Shown here: in pieces, positions 18,940 through 26,262 of the stretch
How the letters are laid out: each line of letters begins with the position of its first letter
Numbering within the stretch: position 1 is the first letter of the stretch
Assembly: GCF_030317035.1 (NCBI RefSeq)
Contig: NZ_JASZYK010000010.1
Coordinates: 62,001-126,000 of the forward strand
Direction: 5' to 3'
Source of the DNA: Variovorax sp. J22G73
GTDB lineage: Bacteria > Pseudomonadota > Gammaproteobacteria > Burkholderiales > Burkholderiaceae_C
Length of the DNA stretch: 64,000 nucleotides
Notes under the pieces: generated by a model
Told to the model about the DNA's origin: nothing
Databases searched by the model: none
The model's input: the letters and a program-made list of their open reading frames with translations, nothing else
Translations under genes and position numbers: made by a program

Positions 18940-20112
18940 TCAGAAATCGACCAGGCTCAGGCCGATGCTGAGCACTGTGCGCTTGCGGTTGTAGTCCACC
19001 AGCGTGTCGCCGTAGCCCGAGAACAGCTGCGTGTGGAAGCGCAGGTTGCTCTTGGTCGGGTCGCCGATGGCCTTCAGCCACTCGAGGCGGATGGAGCCGC
19101 GGCCGCTGTCGCGCAGGTTGTTGCGCACCGTGATGCCGAACTGGTTGTCGCGGTTGAAGTTCCAGCGGCCGGTGAGCTCGGCGCGGCCGATGTAGTCGGC
19201 GATGTCGGGGTTGTCGTCCTTGGCGGCATTCTCGGAAATGCGCTTCCAGATGCGCCCGGTGATGGTGAAGCGGTCGTCCAGCTCGGCGCCGCCCATCAGG
19301 TACACGCGGTTCCAGCTGCGCGAGAGCGGCAGGGTCTGGCCGTTCGACTGGTGCACGATGCCCAGGCCCGCGTAGCGCCAGCGCCAGCCGCCGGGCAGCT
19401 TGAAGTCGGTCGGGTAGACATACATCAGCTCGGGCTCGTGGTCTGTGGTGCGGAACGGGCGCGAGATGGCGCCGTTGAACAGCTGCCAGGTCGACTGCTG
19501 GCTGTAGGCGAACCACAGCGAGTCTTTCTTGGTCGGGTCGTTCTGCGTGAGCATGCCCTGCGCGAGCTTGGTGCGCACCGACAGGCCGATGCGCATCTCG
19601 TTGGCCTGGTAGGCAACGGGGTCGCCGGTGTGGCCTTCGGAGGGCGAGGTGGGCGTCTGCGGCTTCTGGGTGGCGGCGGAGACCGACACGTTCAGCGGGC
19701 GGTAGCCACGAAAGCCGAAGGTGCCGCAGTCGGTGGCGTTTTCCAGTTCCCAGAAGCGCGACAGCGTGGAGTACTGGCGATCGCGGCAGCCTTCGGTGGT
19801 GGCCACCGAGACCACGCGCGTGGCGGGCATGGCGCTGTCCACCGGCGGGGCCTGCGTGCTGGCCAGCACGGGCGGCGCCACGGGCACCGACACCGAGGGC
19901 AGCGTCTGCTGCTGCGCCCAGCGGTCGAAGCAGGCCAGGCGCGCCTCGTTGCTGGCGCCGAGCGCGGTGCACTGCTGCCAGGTGAGCTGCGCGTCGGCCA
20001 GCGGGCTGGCGGGCTTGTCGACGGCCTGGGCATGGGCCGCGGCCGCGCCGCCGAGGCAGGCGGCCAGCGCCGCGAGGCGGGAGAAGGTGAACTGGGGAGG
20101 CTGGGTCTTCAT
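18940..20112 (-). CDS. pldA: Outer membrane phospholipase A (OMPLA)
   Basis: 390 residues with a signal peptide (cleavage after AHAQA, ~30). An extra N-terminal region (~31-165), rich in Pro/Thr/Ala and containing WQQCTALGASNEARLACFDRWA, precedes the barrel. The catalytic motif GIVHQSNGQ gives His254 and Ser256, and SRSWNR gives Asn268; their spacing matches the His-Ser-Asn triad of E. coli OMPLA. The remainder is alternating beta-strand sequence ending in an aromatic residue (SLVDF), as expected for an outer-membrane barrel. Known role: calcium-dependent hydrolysis of phospholipids misplaced in the outer leaflet. The ATG overlaps the stop of the upstream lipoprotein gene (ATGA), suggesting translational coupling. 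Confidence 0.95.
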   Translation of the reverse strand: MKTQPPQFTFSRLAALAACLGGAAAAHAQAVDKPASPLADAQLTWQQCTALGASNEARLACFDRWAQQQTLPSVSVPVAPPVLASTQAPPVDSAMPATRVVSVATTEGCRDRQYSTLSRFWELENATDCGTFGFRGYRPLNVSVSAATQKPQTPTSPSEGHTGDPVAYQANEMRIGLSVRTKLAQGMLTQNDPTKKDSLWFAYSQQSTWQLFNGAISRPFRTTDHEPELMYVYPTDFKLPGGWRWRYAGLGIVHQSNGQTLPLSRSWNRVYLMGGAELDDRFTITGRIWKRISENAAKDDNPDIADYIGRAELTGRWNFNRDNQFGITVRNNLRDSGRGSIRLEWLKAIGDPTKSNLRFHTQLFSGYGDTLVDYNRKRTVLSIGLSLVDF

Positions 20113-20687
20113 TGCTTTCCTTCCTTGGGCGCGGGTGCATCGGCGCCAGGGGATGCGCTGGATGCGCTGGATGCGCCGGTGGGGGCTGCCTGGGTCGCGG
20201 CTGTGGGCGTGTTGTTCACGGGCGTGATCTTGCTGAGCACGAACGGGTGGGTGCTCTGGTCGGCGGCGTTGCGCCATGTGCCCCTGAACTCGCGCCCGCA
20301 CGAGCGGGCCTGCAGCTTGCCGGACCACACGCCGCTGATGGCGCGGCCGTCCTGCGATTCGTCGATGGAGAGCGCGCCTTCGTCGTCCACGTCGCCCGCG
20401 AGCTGGGCGACGGCGGCCTTGGCGGGGTTGTTCGGGTTGCGCGTGATGGTGCCGCGCACGCCGTCGTAGTCGGGGTGCTTGCCGAGCTGCACCGCGGCCG
20501 CGGCGGGCAGGCCGTCGAAGCGGGCCTCCCAGCGGCCGTACAGCGAGGCCAGCGGCAGGTCGCGCGCGTCGGTGGGGCAGTTGGGGTCCTTGGCGGCGGC
20601 GCAGCCTGCGAGGACAGTGGCCGACAGCAGTGCGGCGGCCAGCAGCGCACCGCGCGACGTGGCCAGGTGAGTGCGGGCCGTCTTCAT
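20109..20687 (-). CDS. Small lipoprotein coupled to pldA, function unknown
   Basis: 192 residues. The N-terminus is a clear lipoprotein signal: positive start (MKTARTHLATSR), hydrophobic stretch and lipobox LAGC with Cys29. The mature part contains DLPLASLYGRWEARFDG, several short strands and SGVWSGKLQARSCGREFRGTW, and looks like a small beta-rich fold. The last ~35 residues are low-complexity Ala/Ser/Pro/Thr, including a 9-bp tandem repeat. It is sandwiched between rep and pldA with 4-bp overlaps on both sides, so it is almost certainly expressed. Membrane anchoring and coupling to OMPLA hint at an envelope role, but the family was not recognised. Confidence 0.85.
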   Translation of the reverse strand: MKTARTHLATSRGALLAAALLSATVLAGCAAAKDPNCPTDARDLPLASLYGRWEARFDGLPAAAAVQLGKHPDYDGVRGTITRNPNNPAKAAVAQLAGDVDDEGALSIDESQDGRAISGVWSGKLQARSCGREFRGTWRNAADQSTHPFVLSKITPVNNTPTAATQAAPTGASSASSASPGADAPAPKEGKQ

Positions 20688-22780
20688 TGGATGGCCGCGG
20701 CCTTCGCCGCACTGTCCTGCGCCTTGCGCGCGAACTCGGCGCGCAGGGCCTTGAGCTTCTCGCGCGGGTCTTCCTTGATGGTTTCCTTATTCAGGCCCAT
20801 CTCGGCGATGAAGCGGCTCGGAATGCAGGGCACCATCTCGCGGCCCTGCTTGCGCTTCTTGGTCCAGCTCACGGCCAGGCTGCGCTGGGCGCGCGTGATG
20901 CCCACGTACATCAGGCGGCGTTCTTCCTGCAGGCGCTGCTGCGTCTCGTCGCTCACCACCTGCTGGCGGCCGTTGTCGTCGTCGAGCTTGAAGGGCAGCA
21001 GGCCCTCGCTCACGCCGATGAGCATCACGTGCGGCCATTCGAGGCCCTTGGAGGCGTGCAGGGTCGACAGCGTGACCACGTCCTGGTCCTGCTGGCGCTC
21101 GCTGATGGTGGACAGCAGCGAGATGGTCTGCGCCACCTCGAGCAGGCTCTTGCGCTCGGTCTCGATGTTGCTGTCGGCGCCCGAGGTGTCGTCGAGCGTG
21201 CCGCCGGCGCGCTGCGACATCCAGTCGACGAACTCCAGCACGTTGGTCCAGCGCGAGGCGGCGGCGGCCTCGCTGTCTTCGCCGTCGTACAGGTGCTTCT
21301 CGTAGTCGATCTCCTTCAGCCAGTCGAGCATGAAGGCGCGCGAGTCTTCGGCGCCCATGGTGCGGCGCGCGCGGTACTCCAGGTCGTTGATGTAGCGGCC
21401 GAACTCGTGGATGCCCTCGAGCGTGCGCTTGGGCATCACGCTGGGCAGCGAGGGGCTGAACAGCGCCTCGAACAGGCTCAGCTTGTACTGGCTCGCGAAG
21501 CTGCCCAGGCTGGCCAGCGTGGTGTGGCCGATGCCGCGCTTGGGCGTGGTGATGGCGCGCAGGAACGCGGGGTCGTCGTCGTTGTTGACCCACAGGCGGA
21601 ACCAGCCGCACAGGTCCTTGATTTCGGCGCGGTCGAAGAAGCTCTGGCCGCCCGACACCTTGTACGGGATCTGCGCCTTGCGCAGCGCCTGCTCGAACAC
21701 GCGCGCCTGGTGGTTGGCGCGGTACAGGATGGCGAAGTCGCGGAACTCCTTGTGCTGCTTGCCCTGCGTGAGCGAGTCGCCCGCGCGGATGCTCACGATG
21801 CGCGCCACCGCGCGCTCGGCCTCGTGCACCTCGCTGTCGGCGTCCACGATGCGCACCGGCTCGCCTTCGCCGAGCTCGGAGAACAGCGTCTTGGGAAACA
21901 GCTTGGGGTTGGGCCCGATCACGTTGTTGGCCGCGCGCAGGATGGCGCTGGTGGAGCGGTAGTTCTGCTCCAGCTTGATGACCTTGAGCGTGGGGTAGTC
22001 CACCGGCAGCTTGCGCAGGTTGTCCAGCGTGGCGCCGCGCCAGCCGTAGATGGACTGGTCGTCGTCGCCCACGGCGGTGAACTGGCCCTTGTCGCCGGCC
22101 AGCGCCTTGAGCACCTCGTACTGGGTGGCGTTGGTGTCCTGGTATTCGTCCACCAGGATGTGGCCCAGCGCGGCCTGCCACTTGGCGCGCACTTCGGGAA
22201 ACTCGTACAGAAGCTTCAGCGGCATGCCGATGAGGTCGTCGAAGTCCACGCTCTGGTAGGCCAGCAGGCGCTCTTCGTAGCGCCCCATGATCTTGGCGGT
22301 GATGCGCTCGTTGTCGTCCACTGCGGCGGCCTCGGCCTGCGCGGCGTTCAGGCCCATGTTCTTCCACTTGCTGATGGTCCACTGCCAGATGCGCGCGGTG
22401 GCCGTGTCGGAGCTGCCGCCGGCGTCCTTCAGGATCTTGGTGACGTCGTCGGAGTCGAGGATGCTGAAGGCCTTCTTCAGGCCGAGCACCGCGCCGTCTT
22501 CGCGCATCATGCGCACGCCCAGCGCGTGGAAGGTGCAGACCACGACCTTGCGCGCGTCCTTGCCGATCAGGTCCTTGGCGCGCTCGCGCATTTCGGCGGC
22601 GGCCTTGTTGGTGAAGGTGATGGCCGCGATGCGCTGCGGCTCCAGGCCGGCCTGGATGAGTCGGCCGATCTTGTGCGTGATCACGCGCGTCTTGCCGGAG
22701 CCTGCCCCTGCAAGCACCAGGCAGGGACCGTGCATGTAGTTGACAGCTTCCTGCTGCGCGAGATTGAGACCGTGGGACAT
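20684..22780 (-). CDS. rep: ATP-dependent DNA helicase Rep (UvrD/Rep superfamily 1)
   Basis: 698 residues. The N-terminus LNLAQQEAVNY followed by GPCLVLAGAGSGKTRVITHK (Walker A at 24-31) closely resembles E. coli Rep. Other SF1A motifs are present: AAITFTNKAAAEMRERA (Ia), ILVDEYQDTNATQYE (II), GDDDQSIYGWRGA (III), LEQNYRS (IV), TLHASKGLEWP (V) and YVGITRAQRSL (VI). Known role: 3'-5' translocase that clears proteins from DNA ahead of the fork and helps restart replication with PriC or PriA. priA lies about 3.5 kb downstream in the same orientation. Its stop overlaps the lipoprotein start by 4 bp. Confidence 0.95.
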   Translation of the reverse strand: MSHGLNLAQQEAVNYMHGPCLVLAGAGSGKTRVITHKIGRLIQAGLEPQRIAAITFTNKAAAEMRERAKDLIGKDARKVVVCTFHALGVRMMREDGAVLGLKKAFSILDSDDVTKILKDAGGSSDTATARIWQWTISKWKNMGLNAAQAEAAAVDDNERITAKIMGRYEERLLAYQSVDFDDLIGMPLKLLYEFPEVRAKWQAALGHILVDEYQDTNATQYEVLKALAGDKGQFTAVGDDDQSIYGWRGATLDNLRKLPVDYPTLKVIKLEQNYRSTSAILRAANNVIGPNPKLFPKTLFSELGEGEPVRIVDADSEVHEAERAVARIVSIRAGDSLTQGKQHKEFRDFAILYRANHQARVFEQALRKAQIPYKVSGGQSFFDRAEIKDLCGWFRLWVNNDDDPAFLRAITTPKRGIGHTTLASLGSFASQYKLSLFEALFSPSLPSVMPKRTLEGIHEFGRYINDLEYRARRTMGAEDSRAFMLDWLKEIDYEKHLYDGEDSEAAAASRWTNVLEFVDWMSQRAGGTLDDTSGADSNIETERKSLLEVAQTISLLSTISERQQDQDVVTLSTLHASKGLEWPHVMLIGVSEGLLPFKLDDDNGRQQVVSDETQQRLQEERRLMYVGITRAQRSLAVSWTKKRKQGREMVPCIPSRFIAEMGLNKETIKEDPREKLKALRAEFARKAQDSAAKAAAIQ

Positions 22781-22950
22781 GGGGGTGTGGAAGAGCCGGA
22801 AATCGCCGTGCGCGGGTAAGCGCAGGCGAAAAAGCGTGAAAGCCGTGGAAAGCGGGCAATGATACGGGGACGGCCCCGCGCCGGGTTGTAGGCGGCGCCC
22901 CTGTGAAAGGCCCCCGCAGGCGGGCCGGAGTGCTCAACGACAATGGCCCG

Positions 22951-23970
22951 GTGCTGCCTGTATTCCTTGTTACCTTCCCTTTCTTCGCGTTAATAGCGGC
23001 CGGCTACGCCGCCGCCCGGGCGCGCCTCTTGCCGCTGGACGCGATTCCGGGGCTCAACACCTTCGTGCTGTATTTCGCGCTGCCGTGCATGCTGCTGCGC
23101 TTCGGCGCGGGCACGCCCATCGGCCAGCTGCTGGACGGCAGTGTCGCACTGGTCTGGGGCACTTGCGCGCTGGCTGTGGTGGCGGGCGTGGTGCTGTTCA
23201 CGCGCAACGCGCGCATCGGCTGGAACGACGCGGCCTTCGGCGCGCTGGTGGCGGCGTTTCCGAACACCGGCTTCATGGGCGTGCCGCTGCTGGTGGCCCT
23301 GCTGGGGCCGCCGGCGGCGGGGCCGATGATCATCGCGATCGCGTTCGACATGGTCGTGACCTCGTCGCTGTGCATCGCGCTGTCGCGGCTCGACGGGGCC
23401 GCCGGCGCGGGGCGCCAGGGTGCGTCGCTGGCGGCGCGCAAGGCGCTGCGCGGCATCCTGGTCAACCCGATGCCGTGGTCGATCTTGCTGGGCGTGCTGC
23501 TGTCGGCCGCGCGCTGGCAGCCGCCGGGGCCCATCGAGCGCACCATCGCGATGCTGGCGGACGCGGCCTCGCCGGTGGCGCTGTTCACCATCGGCGCGGT
23601 GCTGGCGCGCTCGGCGCTGCTGGCGCGCGAGCACGACGCCAGCGCGGCCGTGGCGCAGGCGATGGGCACCGGGCGGCAGGCGGCGGCCAAGGCGCCCTGG
23701 TGCGACGTGCTGCCCGTGGTCGTGGTCAAGCTGCTGGTGCACCCGCTGCTGGTGTGGGGCCTGGGGCTGGGCGCGATGGCGCTGGGGCTGCCGCTGTCGC
23801 ATGCGGCGCTGGTGGTGATCGTGCTGGTCGCGGCGCTGCCGAGCGCGAGCAACGTGTCGATGCTGGCCGAGCGCTTCGGGGCGGACAACGGGCGCATCGC
23901 CCGCATCATCCTGTGGACCACGGTGGTGGCCTTCTTCAGCTTTCCGCTCGCGGTCGGCTGGCTGCACTGA
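22951..23970 (+). CDS. AEC-family permease (auxin efflux carrier-like)
   Basis: 339 residues from GTG 22951 (LPVFLVTFPFFALIAAGYAAAR), the start that matches family N-termini. GTGs at 22903 and 22930 are also in frame, and no strong ribosome site separates them. About ten hydrophobic segments lie in two blocks around a central hydrophilic loop, the bile-acid/AEC fold. Conserved-looking pieces include FPNTGFMGVPLL and LPSASNVSMLAERF. Known family role: secondary transport of carboxylates such as malate or malonate; the substrate is not predictable here. It is divergent from rep (170-bp spacer). Confidence 0.88.
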   Translation: MLPVFLVTFPFFALIAAGYAAARARLLPLDAIPGLNTFVLYFALPCMLLRFGAGTPIGQLLDGSVALVWGTCALAVVAGVVLFTRNARIGWNDAAFGALVAAFPNTGFMGVPLLVALLGPPAAGPMIIAIAFDMVVTSSLCIALSRLDGAAGAGRQGASLAARKALRGILVNPMPWSILLGVLLSAARWQPPGPIERTIAMLADAASPVALFTIGAVLARSALLAREHDASAAVAQAMGTGRQAAAKAPWCDVLPVVVVKLLVHPLLVWGLGLGAMALGLPLSHAALVVIVLVAALPSASNVSMLAERFGADNGRIARIILWTTVVAFFSFPLAVGWLH

Positions 23971-24009
23971 GCGCCTGGAGCGCCGCGGTGCCGCCGTGCC
24001 GCGCCGTGT

Positions 24010-24807
24010 TCAGGGCGTCAGCACGCCCAGCTTGTAGGGGTCGGCATCGGGCAGGCGCTCGCACTTGGAGAAGTCGCGGCCCTGCGTGCCGTCGCAGTAG
24101 TAGGTGTTGTAGACGCGGCCGAACAGGGTCGGGCTCGCGGTGAAGAGCACGCCGTGCTCGGGCTGCCAGTTGTCTCTGGTGGTGTCCTTCGGTGCGTCCT
24201 TGACCGCGGCCATGCTGGCTTCCACGGGCTTGGCGTTCACCGGGGTGGCCGTTGGCGCGGCCGAGGCGACGGTCGTGCTGGCCGAGGCGTTGTTCGCGGA
24301 GGTCACGGATGTGGCGGAGGGCGGCGTGAAATCTGCCAGCGTCTTGTGCGCCTCGTCACCGCGCCAGCGCACCGCCAGCTCGGCCGCCGTGGGCCGCACC
24401 GCCACCGGCAGCAGGATGCCGTTGACCTGCCCGCCGTAGCCGAAGCGGTGCGTCTTGCCCGCCAGGAAGGCATAGGCGCAGGCCGCCATGCACTGGCCCC
24501 GCACCTCGGTCTGCACGCCGCTGGTGCGAATGGCCTCGGCATAGGCGCCGGCCGCCTCGGCGGTGCCGCCGAACGAGTCCTCGAAGACCACGGTGTGCAC
24601 CGTGCCGCCGCCGAGCTGTTCGTTGAATTCCTTGATGGCGCTGCCGTCGAGCATGCCCGAGACCACCAGCCGGCTGCCTTGCAGCGCAAGCTCGGCCGCA
24701 CCGGCGGAGGGCGCGCCGATCAGACCGATCAGGCCGGCCACGCCAGCCGCGAACGCCATGCACGACGCGAAAGACAGAACCCAACCTGGTATGGACGGCG
24801 GCTTCAT
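24010..24807 (-). CDS. Secreted protein with ClpP/crotonase-like fold signature, function unknown
   Basis: 265 residues from the ATG at 24807, chosen because AAAGG sits 6 bp upstream; the frame continues upstream to a GTG at 24924. A hydrophobic segment (~8-36, WVLSFASCMAFAAGVAGLIGL) gives a signal peptide or anchor. Residues ~40-130 contain VVFEDSFGGTAEAAGAYAEAIR and RGQCMAACAYAFLAG, the spacing seen in periplasmic ClpP-like proteins (COG3904 style). The second half is Ala/Thr/Ser-rich linker followed by a short C-terminal part with YYCDGTQGRDFSKCERL, whose cysteines could form a disulfide. A protease activity is possible but unproven, since a nucleophilic serine in the usual SxGG context is replaced by DSFGG. 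Confidence 0.7.
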   Translation of the reverse strand: MKPPSIPGWVLSFASCMAFAAGVAGLIGLIGAPSAGAAELALQGSRLVVSGMLDGSAIKEFNEQLGGGTVHTVVFEDSFGGTAEAAGAYAEAIRTSGVQTEVRGQCMAACAYAFLAGKTHRFGYGGQVNGILLPVAVRPTAAELAVRWRGDEAHKTLADFTPPSATSVTSANNASASTTVASAAPTATPVNAKPVEASMAAVKDAPKDTTRDNWQPEHGVLFTASPTLFGRVYNTYYCDGTQGRDFSKCERLPDADPYKLGVLTP

Positions 24808-25036
24808 GACGACCTTTGCGGAACCTCTGCGAGAGGCGGGCTGGTTTGGAACGCGAAATCCGCTGCGAGTTCGCACGTTTACAGCTTGAGCAGCGCCACC
24901 CCATGCCGTCAACTGTTTTTTCACAAATTTTCGGGTAAGCCATGGCAGGCCTTAAGGCATAGCCACCGCTACCTCTTCAGGTGAATGCTTCAGTTTGCAT
25001 TGGCGCTGCTACAGTGTTCCCACGTCAAAGATGTGA

Positions 25037-25258
25037 ATGGGGCGCGCAATGGCAATTCTGGTTCGCATCCTCCTGTGGTTTTCCTGGCTCGCCGCGGTGG
25101 GCTGGTTCTGGCATGCCGGCAAGTACGGCACGGCCACCGCCATCGCGCTGGGCGCGCTGAGCCTGGTGGTGTTCGCGTGGCCCTCGAACATCGTACGGCG
25201 CCGGCACAACGAGTTGCGCTACGTCGACATGGGCAAGGAGCCGACGGGCTACCACTGA
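25037..25258 (+). CDS. Small two-helix membrane protein
   Basis: 73 residues, or 69 if translation begins at the second in-frame ATG (25049, MAILVR). Two hydrophobic helices (ILLWFSWLAAVGWFW and TATAIALGALSLVVFAW) are followed by a basic, charged tail (NIVRRRHNELRYVDMGKEPTGYH). It lies in a 520-bp interval where no other frame is convincing, divergent from the ClpP-like gene and convergent with the next one. No function recognised. Codon use fits the genome, so it is probably real. Confidence 0.6.
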   Translation: MGRAMAILVRILLWFSWLAAVGWFWHAGKYGTATAIALGALSLVVFAWPSNIVRRRHNELRYVDMGKEPTGYH

Positions 25259-25331
25259 CAAGCGCGTGGTTCGGAAGGCCTCGCCGTTCTGGGTTCTGTC
25301 CCGCCGAGCTGCCCCGCCGGCCTGTTCCGCC

Positions 25332-26213
25332 TCAAGACCCCGGCTGCTGCAGCCGCTGGAACTCGTGGCGCTTCATTTCCATGTAGTCGTTGCGGTCCAC
25401 CTCGTGCAGCTGCTGCGCGTACTGCTCGGTGGCGTCGAACCACGTGCCCAGGCGCTGCTCCAGCTGGCTCGCCGCCGGCGCGTTCACATAGCTGTCGATG
25501 GCCAGGTAGTAGCGCATGGTGTTGCGCTCCACCACGCCGCGCACCCCGCCGATGTAGTCGCCGTCTTTCTTCGTGAAGCCGACCTTGTCGCTGCCCAGCG
25601 TCGCGAGGTAGCCCTTCATCGCCAGCCGCGCGGCGGTGCCGTAGGCGTACGCGTAGCTCATGTGCAGGGCGGTCTTGCCGTCGTCGGCGGGCGTGGCCTC
25701 CAGCACGATGCTGTAGTCGCGCGTCGACAGCGGCCCCGTGGCCGCGCTCAGGCGCACGTTCAGGTAGTTGGCGTCGGCCTTGGCCACGCTGTAGGCGAAG
25801 TCGATCTTCTGCGCGTCCGACAGCGGCTGGTCGAACTTGCGGCCCACGGCCACCGCCAGCGCCGCGCCGCCGTTCTTCACCGCGCAATGCTTGGTGTTCA
25901 GGTGCAGCATCAGCACCTGGCACCACGCGGCCGGCTCGCGCAGCGCGCCGCTCACCTGGCCGAAGGGGTGGTCGACCAGCGCGTACACATCGCCGCTCAG
26001 GCGGTCGGGCGTTTCGTTCGACTCGATGGTGAGCGGGCGCTTGAAGACGTTGCGCGCCAGCTGCGGCTTCAGTGCGTCGACCTTCGCGCGCAGCGCTGCG
26101 CCGCCGTCGGGCTGCTGCGCCGTCGCCGCCAGCGGGGCGAGCACCACGAAGGCCGCCAGCAGCAAGCCGGCCCAGGGGCAGCCTGCGGGGAGGGTCGTCG
26201 GATGGTTTTTCAT
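25332..26213 (-). CDS. Exported protein of unknown function
   Basis: 293 residues from the ATG at 26213 (MKNHPTTLP), with AAGGTGA upstream; the open frame extends to 26243. The signal peptide ends near ATAQQ (LLLAAFVVLAPLAATAQ). The mature protein has a WCQVLMLHLNTKHCAV segment with two cysteines that may pair, strand-like stretches (YSIVLEATPADDGKTALHMSYAYAYG) and a C-terminal charged helix (LHEVDRNDYMEMKRHEFQRL). No motif names an enzyme class; periplasmic location is the only safe inference. It follows priA in the same direction after 49 bp. Confidence 0.75.
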   Translation of the reverse strand: MKNHPTTLPAGCPWAGLLLAAFVVLAPLAATAQQPDGGAALRAKVDALKPQLARNVFKRPLTIESNETPDRLSGDVYALVDHPFGQVSGALREPAAWCQVLMLHLNTKHCAVKNGGAALAVAVGRKFDQPLSDAQKIDFAYSVAKADANYLNVRLSAATGPLSTRDYSIVLEATPADDGKTALHMSYAYAYGTAARLAMKGYLATLGSDKVGFTKKDGDYIGGVRGVVERNTMRYYLAIDSYVNAPAASQLEQRLGTWFDATEQYAQQLHEVDRNDYMEMKRHEFQRLQQPGS

Positions 26214-26262
26214 GCAGGTCACCTTGGCCATGCACGCGTGCACGCGGTGCAGGACAACCGGC

